Positions 1 through 5,675 of a DNA stretch of 14,160 nucleotides are shown piece by piece. The DNA comes from an uncultured Aquimarina sp. (lineage in GTDB: Bacteria; Bacteroidota; Bacteroidia; Flavobacteriales; Flavobacteriaceae), in the NCBI GenBank assembly GCA_937958735.1, contig CALGNG010000086.1:1-14160 (forward strand), read 5' to 3'. The stretch's first letter is position 1, and each line of letters opens with the position of its first letter. Position numbers and translations under genes: made by a program. The notes below the pieces were generated by a model, which saw only the letters and a list, made by a program, of their open reading frames with translations, did not search any database and was not told the origin of the DNA.

Positions 1-12
1 AATCTTAAAAAA

Positions 13-531
13 ATGAAAAATACATCACTCCCTACACTAGAACAAAAATACACAATGCTTTATCGGTCTTATGCAAAAGAGCTGAGTAATTATTTAGCAT
101 ATAAATACGGAGACAAAGACTTAGCTCTTGATATTGTTCAAGATTCTTTTTTTAAACTATGGTTAGATATTAAATGTAAACCTATTACAAATATGAAAAG
201 TTATGTCTTTATTATCGCAAAAAACACCTATTTAAATTACATAACACATTCCAAAGTTAAAAACACTTATTCCGAAAACTACAAATACCTTAATAGCGAA
301 GATTCTGCTATTGATTGGGATAATTATAATATAGACCAACAACCGTCTAAAATTGAACAGTTATTAAATATTATAAACGTACTTCCCTTAAAGGAAAAAG
401 AAGTCTTCCAAATGAATAAAATAGAAGGACTTAAACAAACTGAAATAGCTAAATACTTAGGAGTTTCTATAAAAACAGTAGAAAAACGTATGTGTAACGC
501 AATTCATATCATAAAAAATAAAATAAAATAA
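13..531 (+). CDS. ECF sigma-70 family RNA polymerase sigma factor (FecI-like)
   Basis: 172 aa. Residues about 15-80 look like sigma region 2: a helical stretch with an ALDIVQDSFFKLW segment, the usual core-binding and -10-recognition signature of ECF factors. Residues about 115-168 look like region 4, with the helix-turn-helix TEIAKYLGVSIKTVEKRM. There is no region 1 or 3, so it is ECF-type, and its length is normal for FecI-like factors of Bacteroidota. Such factors usually direct transcription of a neighbouring anti-sigma (FecR) and TonB receptor, but no FecR gene is visible here. The next gene starts two bases after its stop, so the two are probably co-transcribed. A STN-type TonB receptor lies about 5 kb downstream; a functional link between them is possible but unproven. 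The family call is firm; the regulon is unknown. Confidence 0.92.
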   Translation: MKNTSLPTLEQKYTMLYRSYAKELSNYLAYKYGDKDLALDIVQDSFFKLWLDIKCKPITNMKSYVFIIAKNTYLNYITHSKVKNTYSENYKYLNSEDSAIDWDNYNIDQQPSKIEQLLNIINVLPLKEKEVFQMNKIEGLKQTEIAKYLGVSIKTVEKRMCNAIHIIKNKIK

Positions 532-533
532 AA

Positions 534-839
534 ATGAATACTACAGAAACAATAGGACTAATCGCAACATTACTTACTACATCTGCTTTTTTCCCAGAAG
601 TAAAAAAAGCCTATAAAAGCAAAAACAACTTATCCACAAGTACTTTAACCATTTTTATAATTGGTAATATCTTTTGGATTGGGTACGGATTTTTAATTAA
701 TGGTAATATATTAATAGGCTCTAGTACTGTTAACCTTACTTTACAACTATTCTTGGCATATTGCACCTTTAAATCTAAAAAAGAGTTGAAAGTTTACACC
801 CGAAAAATGTTAAACAATCTAGAGATACCTCAACCTTAA
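534..839 (+). CDS. SemiSWEET / PQ-loop family small sugar transporter
   Basis: 101 aa with three predicted membrane helices at about 5-22, 36-56 and 61-79. Helix 1 leads into PEVKKAYKSKN, the position of the PQ-loop; here the usual Pro-Gln is Pro-Glu. Helix 2 carries GNIFWIGYG, matching the SemiSWEET pattern of a Gly and a Trp/Tyr pair lining the sugar path. SemiSWEETs are about 85-100 aa and dimerise in the inner membrane to pass small sugars down a gradient. The charged C-terminal tail (about 80-101) is slightly longer than usual. The start lies two bases after the sigma factor stop, implying translational coupling in one operon. Its own stop codon sits in a perfect hairpin (831-861). The substrate cannot be read from the sequence. 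Confidence 0.85.
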   Translation: MNTTETIGLIATLLTTSAFFPEVKKAYKSKNNLSTSTLTIFIIGNIFWIGYGFLINGNILIGSSTVNLTLQLFLAYCTFKSKKELKVYTRKMLNNLEIPQP

Positions 840-861
840 GAAAAAAACTCTCTTAAGGTTG
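831..861 (+). terminator. Perfect 10-bp hairpin across the SemiSWEET stop codon
   Basis: CAACCTTAAG (831-840) is exactly complementary to CTTAAGGTTG (852-861), with an 11-base A-rich loop. The stem contains the TAA stop (837-839). There is no clean U-tract after it, so intrinsic termination is only likely. It could instead stabilise the 3' end of the sigma-SemiSWEET transcript. Confidence 0.45.
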
Positions 862-1184
862 TAATTACAACTTTATCCCTTAAGGCACCTTTTAGTATCC
901 TTAACCATGGTTTAAGCTTTTTCTTTAACTACATCTATTAGTTTAACTTCTAATAAATTTATTCGCGAATATTTTAGAAACATAACTGTACTTCTATTAT
1001 AAAATAATTTGGATACAAACTACTATTCAAAAAATAGTTTCTTCGAACCTTTTCTAAAAACGATGTTATAAATACTAAACAAAAAAATAGACAAGCTTTT
1101 TAAGATCCCTATTTTCTATATACATAATTTAATATTGGGTAATTTTACTTTTAAGTTGTAAGTCATTTAAAGCACACAAACAGA
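862..1184. other. Intergenic region without recognisable gene
   Basis: About 320 AT-rich bases between the SemiSWEET gene and the next plus-strand gene. I see no open frame with protein character on either strand. Small symmetric elements are present: an imperfect inverted repeat around CCATGG (900-916) followed by a T-rich run, the palindrome ATTCGCGAAT (961-970), and 7-base arms AAAATAG/CTATTTT (1084-1090 and 1109-1115) that could form a weak terminator-like hairpin. The promoter for the 1185 gene should lie at the right end, but no convincing Bacteroidota TAnnTTTG box was found. Confidence 0.4.
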
Positions 1185-2204
1185 ATGAATAAATCAATAT
1201 CAATAAATCGAAACTTAATCAATTTTGGAATTCCTTTCGGATTATTAGCGGTTTTAATATTGTTAATGAAATCATCTTTATCAAACGGGAATAATGCTTT
1301 TAATATAGGGATAACTATTGATTTGTTACTGACAGTTCCACTTGTATATTATCTTCTAATTCGGAAATCTGAAATTCCAAAAACAACAGTAATTCCGTTA
1401 ATGACAATTGGGCTTCTAATTGGTTCCTATATCTTACCTCTAGAAAGTCAAACCTACCTACTAATATTTAAAACTTGGGCTTTGCCTGTAATTAAAGTCT
1501 CGATATTGGCTTTTTTTATACATAAGGTTTGTCTTGTAATTAAAAAATATAAAACTTTAAAAGAATCAACACCTGACTTTTTTAATAAACTCAAAAGTAT
1601 TTGTTCCGAAATTCTTCCGAAAAAACTTGTCTTACCTTTTGCTACAGAAGTTGCTATTTTCTACTATGGTTTTATAAATTGGAAAAAAATAAAAATTAAT
1701 AACAATGAATTTACCTATCATAAAAATAGTGGAACACCTGCATTATTGGGTGCTTTTATTTTGATTATGGGAATTGAAATTTTTGCTCTTCATTTTTTAC
1801 TTGCCAAATGGAGTTTACTTTTGGCTTGGATTTTAACGGCACTAAGTATTTATACTTCTATCCAGATATTCGGATTTGCTAAATCACTTACTAAAAGACC
1901 TATATCAATAAATAAAGAAAGTTTGACGTTAAAATATGGTGTTTTAAGTGAAGCTGAAATTCACTTTTCTGACATAGACAAAGTTGAACTCTCAACTAAA
2001 TCATTAGAAAAAAGTAAATTAACAAAAACACTTTCACCTCTCGGAGAACTTGAAAGTCATAACATAATAATTCACTTAAATAAAGAGAATGAATTAGTTG
2101 GTCTTTACGGCAAAAAAAAGAAATTTATTATACTTGGATTGCATATTGACGAACCAACAGAATTTAGTAAAAGAATGAAAAACGCCTTACAACAAAGACT
2201 ATAA
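1185..2204 (+). CDS. Polytopic membrane protein with PH-like C-terminal region, function unknown
   Basis: 339 aa. The first ~120 residues are four or so hydrophobic helices (about 12-28, 39-58, 69-86, 95-117). A short cytoplasmic linker follows, then two more helices (about 185-203 and 207-229). The last ~100 residues are soluble and rich in beta-strand patterns: ISINKESLTLKYGVL, then an IHFSDIDKVEL segment, then HNIIIHL and KKKKFIILGL. That layout resembles bacterial PH-like domains that follow membrane helices. It stands alone on the plus strand, with a 345-base gap upstream, and converges on the HerA-like ATPase gene. Its codon and base use looks plainer than that of the downstream module, so it may be resident chromosomal DNA. 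I do not recognise a specific function. Confidence 0.7.
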   Translation: MNKSISINRNLINFGIPFGLLAVLILLMKSSLSNGNNAFNIGITIDLLLTVPLVYYLLIRKSEIPKTTVIPLMTIGLLIGSYILPLESQTYLLIFKTWALPVIKVSILAFFIHKVCLVIKKYKTLKESTPDFFNKLKSICSEILPKKLVLPFATEVAIFYYGFINWKKIKINNNEFTYHKNSGTPALLGAFILIMGIEIFALHFLLAKWSLLLAWILTALSIYTSIQIFGFAKSLTKRPISINKESLTLKYGVLSEAEIHFSDIDKVELSTKSLEKSKLTKTLSPLGELESHNIIIHLNKENELVGLYGKKKKFIILGLHIDEPTEFSKRMKNALQQRL

Positions 2205-2209
2205 TTAAT

Positions 2210-2261
2210 GCGGACTTAATTGCTTGCCGAAATGTTGGCTTGAAGTCCACTGAACTTCCGC
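2210..2261. other. GC-richer intergenic segment with nested inverted repeats
   Basis: Between two convergent genes, 2205-2309 is noticeably richer in G+C than its surroundings. GGACTT (2212-2217) pairs with AAGTCC (2243-2248) around an inner GCC/GGC. Alternatively, GCGGA (2210-2214) pairs with TCCGC (2257-2261). This could be a bidirectional transcript end or a recombination or repeat scar at the left boundary of the T4SS-like module. Confidence 0.3.
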
Positions 2262-2290
2262 ACCGCACTAATCACAGCATGAACGGTATA

Positions 2291-2318
2291 GTTGCTTTTA
2301 AGAATACCCTTAAGCAAC
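2291..2318 (-). terminator. Hairpin across the stop codon of the HerA-like ATPase gene
   Basis: GTTGCTT (2291-2297) and AAGCAAC (2312-2318) are perfect complements. An alternative pairing adds TTAAG/CTTAA inside, with a two-base bulge. The TAA stop of the minus-strand ATPase gene (2310-2312) is inside the structure. No U-run follows on the minus strand, so this is a probable 3'-end structure rather than a textbook terminator. Confidence 0.4.
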
Positions 2319-4040
2319 TGCTCCAACTACTAAAGTCCCACCTCCATGTTTGGTTACACGTGGACGTGCTTTTATTTTTATGGGTTTGTACGTAACTATT
2401 TTTTCTGTGGCCTTGGTACTCCATAAGTATCCCTCTCCTGGGTTTAAGTTATTCATATCCTTTGGAGAAAGTATCTCTAATTGGGTTATGGATTTTTTAA
2501 TGTGGTTTAACCAATTAGGGCTATTAAATTTATGTAAAAAAATTATGGAACTTAGTTCTATAATTTCGTTAGGCAAACTGGGGGGATCCTGACTGGCAAT
2601 CATTATATTAACTCCCTTATGCCTCATTTCCCTTATCATTACCACAATATTTGCCGTAAGATTTTTATTTTCCATATACTTATGGGCTTCGTCAAAAACT
2701 ATAAATTTATTAAAGCGCACCCCTTCAAATTCTTTTATAGAAGAAAAAATATTTAGTAGAATCACAAAAATACCCAAAGCCTCGTCTTTATCTAAAAACT
2801 CGTCTCTAAGGTCTACTATTATTAAACGTCCAGGCTTTAATAATTTACCCATATGTGCGGTTTCTCTAATATATTCCCTAGCAAACTCTATCTTTTGTAG
2901 GGCTAATCCTCTTTCAAAATCGGTAAATAATGGAGAGTTCTTTACCCCTTCTTCTATTACTTCTAAATTAATGTTTTTTCTATGCTGCTTGGCTATGGCT
3001 TTAAGCTGCTTTACATAATTTTCTTGACTCCCTACAGCTCCTAATAAAAACATCCAATCTTGGACATTTAACTCTTTAGGATTAAATTCTATAGGTAACA
3101 CTTCTACAGAAGGGTATTCCCTTTTCCGTTCTTCTACCTTATCCATAGGGGTTAGAATAACTAGGTCGTCTATACTATTGGGGTATGCTCCATAATTCTT
3201 TTTTAGCAAGGCTAATTCTCTTTCGCTATCGTTAGGGTAAATCATGGAAGTAAATTCGGGTTCGTACTCCATACTTTCGCTATAATGAAAAATAACTCCT
3301 GCTAAGGGGGCTTGCACTTGGTTTACATGGCTAAATTGTTTTAGTACCATTTCTGCCACCATACCTATAGTATAACTTTTACCTGCTCCTTGTACTCCAA
3401 AAAGGCTAATGGTATTGGTTCCACTTAGGTCTATGCCAATCTTTTTTTCTGTAAAGCTTTCCCCTAAAATTCCAAATTGATTAGTGTCTTTATTACTTCC
3501 CACTAATACATCGTACTTAGGACTAATATGCTCGCTAGGTAAGGAAACTTGGAGATTATAGCCTTCCAATTTTTCTATAGGCCAATGGGCAAAATTAAGC
3601 CCTTTATATTCTTCTAAAATTTTTACTAGAAGACTTTCTTTGGTATTAACAGATTCGTTTATTTTTAAAAAATTAACTAAGTCTCTCTTAACTTCTCCAT
3701 ATTCTATAGAAATGGTTCTTACCCTATCGTATACCGACAATTTAAACAACGATATAGCTGCCGTATATTCTACATTAAACTTTATACGTTTTCTTATTTC
3801 TTTTTTACTTTCTAATAATTTGGAGTCTGGAATTAAACCCAATAAATAAATGTAGTTTCCTATATTTTCTTCTGTAAAGCCTTTTTCTTTTAAAACAGAA
3901 AGGTATACTTCTTGATTTATTTCCTGTTTTTGAGTTAGGTGTTTAATGCACCCTAGCACTTCGTAAATAATTATATCACAAAATTCTTTTGGAATACTGT
4001 CCTCTATATTTTCTATTAAACATTCTTTTTCCCCTACCAT
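2310..4040 (-). CDS. HerA/DUF87-like ATPase, putative DNA- or substrate-translocation motor of the T4SS-like module
   Basis: 576 aa. Residues 1-170 are a charged, mostly helical N-terminal region with no recognised motif. The ATPase core follows, with Walker A GVQGAGKS (215-222), Walker B IVFDEAH (447-453), a sensor-like ASQDP (482-486) after an EMRHKGVNIMI strand, and a basic tail RPRVTKHGGGT (559-569). Members of the HerA/FtsK superfamily form hexameric pumps that move along or translocate DNA. The IASQDPP and TKHGG features recall HerA-type ATPases of DNA-defence systems (for example DptH) more than VirB4 or VirD4; this is from memory, not a search. It has no predicted membrane helix, unlike many coupling proteins. 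It is the distal gene after traK, 12 bases downstream, so probably in the same transcript. It is the only ATPase in the cluster and may replace VirB4/VirD4. Confidence 0.85.
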   Translation of the reverse strand: MVGEKECLIENIEDSIPKEFCDIIIYEVLGCIKHLTQKQEINQEVYLSVLKEKGFTEENIGNYIYLLGLIPDSKLLESKKEIRKRIKFNVEYTAAISLFKLSVYDRVRTISIEYGEVKRDLVNFLKINESVNTKESLLVKILEEYKGLNFAHWPIEKLEGYNLQVSLPSEHISPKYDVLVGSNKDTNQFGILGESFTEKKIGIDLSGTNTISLFGVQGAGKSYTIGMVAEMVLKQFSHVNQVQAPLAGVIFHYSESMEYEPEFTSMIYPNDSERELALLKKNYGAYPNSIDDLVILTPMDKVEERKREYPSVEVLPIEFNPKELNVQDWMFLLGAVGSQENYVKQLKAIAKQHRKNINLEVIEEGVKNSPLFTDFERGLALQKIEFAREYIRETAHMGKLLKPGRLIIVDLRDEFLDKDEALGIFVILLNIFSSIKEFEGVRFNKFIVFDEAHKYMENKNLTANIVVMIREMRHKGVNIMIASQDPPSLPNEIIELSSIIFLHKFNSPNWLNHIKKSITQLEILSPKDMNNLNPGEGYLWSTKATEKIVTYKPIKIKARPRVTKHGGGTLVVGAVA

Positions 4041-4052
4041 TTTTTTTTACAA

Positions 4053-4661
4053 TTAATTAATTTTCACAATATAATTTTCAATTAATAAACCATGTGGGTT
4101 ATTTAAGTTTCTGGCTACATCTTGTAGCGTAAACACTGCGTGTAATTTGTTTATTTGTTCTTTTTTAGAATCGGATCTTTCTATATTTATTTTTCCAAAA
4201 AACTCCCCTCTATAAGGGTATCGACTTTCGTCTACTTTAATCGAATCTATTTCTAATGTGTGGACCAAGTTATTGGCCACCATATTAGAATAATGTTTTT
4301 TGTACTTTAAGGTTTTGTAAAGGTCTTTCCCTGTATTTCCTATTAGGTACAAAGATTCATTAATCTTTTTTTCGTAGCTAAATTGATCTATGCCATAAAA
4401 TAGTTTGTGAAATATTTTAATGTGATTGGTTATTTCTATTTTTTTATACCTCCCACTATCATTATTAGATATACTTTCTAACTTAAACACATTACCATCT
4501 TCTTTTACCGCATAGATAGTTTTCATATATTTTTGAGAAATAAATATAGAAGTCCCTACGGATCCCAAAATGGAGATTAAAGAAATAATACAAGAAACGA
4601 GAAGGGCTCTCCTTACAAAAGAAAAAGTATTTGGTATGTTTTTCAAAGAATTTAATTCCAT
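4053..4661 (-). CDS. traK: Conjugative transposon protein TraK
   Basis: 202 aa. A short cytoplasmic N-terminus is followed by one membrane helix (about 18-42) and a periplasmic domain, as in the TraK family of Bacteroidetes conjugative elements. Family features visible are an IFHKLFYG segment (83-90) followed by a KKINESLYLIG segment (98-108), and a C-terminal NNPHGLLIENY (187-197) close to the family's conserved NNPHG motif. TraK is an inner-membrane-anchored part of the mating apparatus, generally considered the VirB8-like component. The gene starts after a double hairpin that separates it from the traE-like gene, and is followed 12 bases later by the HerA-like ATPase. Its length is normal for the family. 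The identification is strong; whether it still serves DNA transfer is unknown. Confidence 0.87.
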   Translation of the reverse strand: MELNSLKNIPNTFSFVRRALLVSCIISLISILGSVGTSIFISQKYMKTIYAVKEDGNVFKLESISNNDSGRYKKIEITNHIKIFHKLFYGIDQFSYEKKINESLYLIGNTGKDLYKTLKYKKHYSNMVANNLVHTLEIDSIKVDESRYPYRGEFFGKINIERSDSKKEQINKLHAVFTLQDVARNLNNPHGLLIENYIVKIN

Positions 4662-4708
4662 CTGTTCTATTTTAATTATGAAGCTCTATAATGGTTTTGT
4701 GAAATAAG

Positions 4709-4733
4709 AAATGGCTAATTTTTATAGCCATTT
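4709..4733 (-). terminator. Second hairpin in the TraE-TraK gap
   Basis: AAATGGCTA (4709-4717) is perfectly complementary to TAGCCATTT (4725-4733), with a 7-base loop. On the minus strand it lies just after the U-rich tract of the stronger hairpin at 4747-4790. It may be a tandem terminator or a 5' leader structure of the traK transcript. Confidence 0.4.
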
Positions 4734-4746
4734 AAAAAAATTAGAA

Positions 4747-4790
4747 ATATGAAAAGAGAATCTTTATCTTTAAAAATTCTCTTTTCATAT
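4747..4790 (-). terminator. Strong intrinsic terminator after the VirB2-like gene
   Basis: Two perfect 15-base arms (4747-4761 and 4776-4790) flank a 14-base loop. On the minus strand the stem is followed by TTTCTAATTTTTTT, a good U-tract. It begins three bases after the stop of the VirB2-like gene, so it should end the TraF-TraE transcript and separate it from traK. Confidence 0.75.
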
Positions 4791-4793
4791 AAA

Positions 4794-5105
4794 TTATATC
4801 AGTACACCTACTAATAATTTTGCAATGGCAAAAACACCTACTCCTATTACTAAACGGATCAAGTTTTTTTGAGCCTGCTCGTTTCCTTGCATGTATTGGA
4901 AAAACACTAAAAATCCTCCCACTACAGCAAACAAGGCTATGGCTGCATCTAAAGCACTGTCTACGGAAGTCTTCCAAGTATCAATTTTAGCATCGATACC
5001 TCCACCTGCTGCTTGGGCAAATAACCCGTAAAAATTAGCCGTAATAAAAGCTGCTGTTAAAATTGTTTTTTTAGATGACTTTTTAAATAAATTTTGAATT
5101 TTCAT
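4794..5105 (-). CDS. VirB2/TraE-like small pilin-type membrane protein
   Basis: 103 aa. There is a basic N-terminus and a signal-like helix (about 13-30) ending LFAQAAGGG. After a short soluble stretch come two hydrophobic helices, about 52-70 (ALFAVVGGFLVFF) and about 83-102, separated by a polar loop QGNEQAQKN. This long-signal, two-helix, Gly/Ala-rich pattern is that of VirB2-type pilins and of the Bacteroidetes TraE (DUF4134) proteins. It lies 12 bases downstream of a VirB3/TraF-like gene. That is the reverse of the usual traE-traF order but keeps the VirB2-VirB3 partnership. It is followed by a strong terminator. The role is inferred: a pilus or channel subunit in the inner membrane before assembly. 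Confidence 0.75.
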   Translation of the reverse strand: MKIQNLFKKSSKKTILTAAFITANFYGLFAQAAGGGIDAKIDTWKTSVDSALDAAIALFAVVGGFLVFFQYMQGNEQAQKNLIRLVIGVGVFAIAKLLVGVLI

Positions 5106-5117
5106 TGTGAATTGGTT

Positions 5118-5411
5118 TTATTTAATATTTGTTTTTTGTAATAAACTTTTTATTGTATTGTGCTGCACTATTTTTTTTGGTTTAAAAAAATCTGTAACAA
5201 TAAAAATAAGCGAGCCTTTTTCTTTAAATTTTGATTTAATGTAGACCCCAATAGCTCCTATACATAAGAATATAAAAGCCCCTTTAATATTAGATCTAAA
5301 TAGCAGCATTATAGCCATTATCGTATTTACAAGTGCTATAATTACTATTCCTAAATTAACACCTTGGATGGATGGGGCTCTTTCAAATTCTTTAGGTACC
5401 GAGAACTTCAT
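5118..5411 (-). CDS. VirB3/TraF-like inner-membrane protein
   Basis: 97 aa. After a polar N-terminus of about 17 residues come two adjacent hydrophobic helices (about 18-37 and 43-60), then a basic C-terminal half (KSKFKEKG, KPKK). Size and topology match VirB3 and the Bacteroidetes TraF (DUF4133) family, which works with VirB4 and VirB6 in the inner membrane. Sequence motifs are weak in this family, so the call relies on size, helix pattern and position next to the VirB2-like gene. It is the first gene of a two-gene minus-strand unit, reading out of the divergent region it shares with the TonB-dependent receptor. In canonical clusters a large VirB4/TraG gene follows; none is present here. 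Confidence 0.7.
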   Translation of the reverse strand: MKFSVPKEFERAPSIQGVNLGIVIIALVNTIMAIMLLFRSNIKGAFIFLCIGAIGVYIKSKFKEKGSLIFIVTDFFKPKKIVQHNTIKSLLQKTNIK

Positions 5412-5489
5412 TTTATTGCTGTTTTACATTGAAGAAACAGATGATAAAAAAAAAACCCTATTCGATTTTAAAAAAATATTGTGGATTAT

Positions 5490-5501
5490 TAGTCTAGACT
5501 A
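5490..5501. promoter_or_regulatory. Perfect 12-bp palindrome in divergent intergenic region
   Basis: TAGTCTAGACTA is a perfect palindrome about 80 bases upstream of the VirB3-like start and 175 bases upstream of the receptor start. It could be a repressor or activator site. There is no other evidence for function. Confidence 0.35.
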
Positions 5502-5560
5502 GAAAAAGAAAGGAATAATTTAATAAATGAATAAGATATAGAAAAGACTTTTTTCGGCTC

Positions 5561-5583
5561 TATAAGTATATCTTATATACTTA
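5561..5583. promoter_or_regulatory. TATAAG-n5-CTTATA inverted repeat, candidate shared operator (copy A)
   Basis: TATAAG (5561-5566) and CTTATA (5572-5577) form an inverted repeat. An overlapping 9-base perfect repeat TAAGTATAT/ATATACTTA occupies 5563-5571 and 5575-5583. The same half-sites occur at 11014-11033 upstream of the 201-aa gene. The site sits in the divergent region between the VirB3-like and receptor genes. Confidence 0.45.
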
Positions 5584-5621
5584 ATTACTAGTATATTTAT
5601 ACCCTAAAAGCTTTCTGTTTC

Positions 5622-5661
5622 TATGTTTTACACAAACATAAAAATAGGGCCTATAATTTTA
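5622..5661 (+). promoter_or_regulatory. Inverted repeat and candidate -7 box before the TonB-dependent receptor
   Basis: TATGTTT (5622-5628) and AAACATA (5634-5640) are perfect 7-base arms around TACAC. TAATTTTA (5654-5661) matches the Bacteroidota -7 consensus TAnnTTTG at seven of eight positions and lies 15 bases before the receptor ATG. No clear -33 TTTG was found at the proper distance. Confidence 0.35.
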
Positions 5662-5675
5662 CGATTATCTTATAA

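Noticed and set aside
2350-3849. Two plus-strand frames of 80 and 69 codons inside the ATPase gene
   Set aside because: They are antisense shadows of the HerA-like gene with no supporting motif.
4741-4977. 78-codon minus-strand frame overlapping the VirB2-like gene
   Set aside because: It lies in another frame of the VirB2-like gene and its terminator hairpin. Its Cys/Arg-rich composition is that of a shadow frame.
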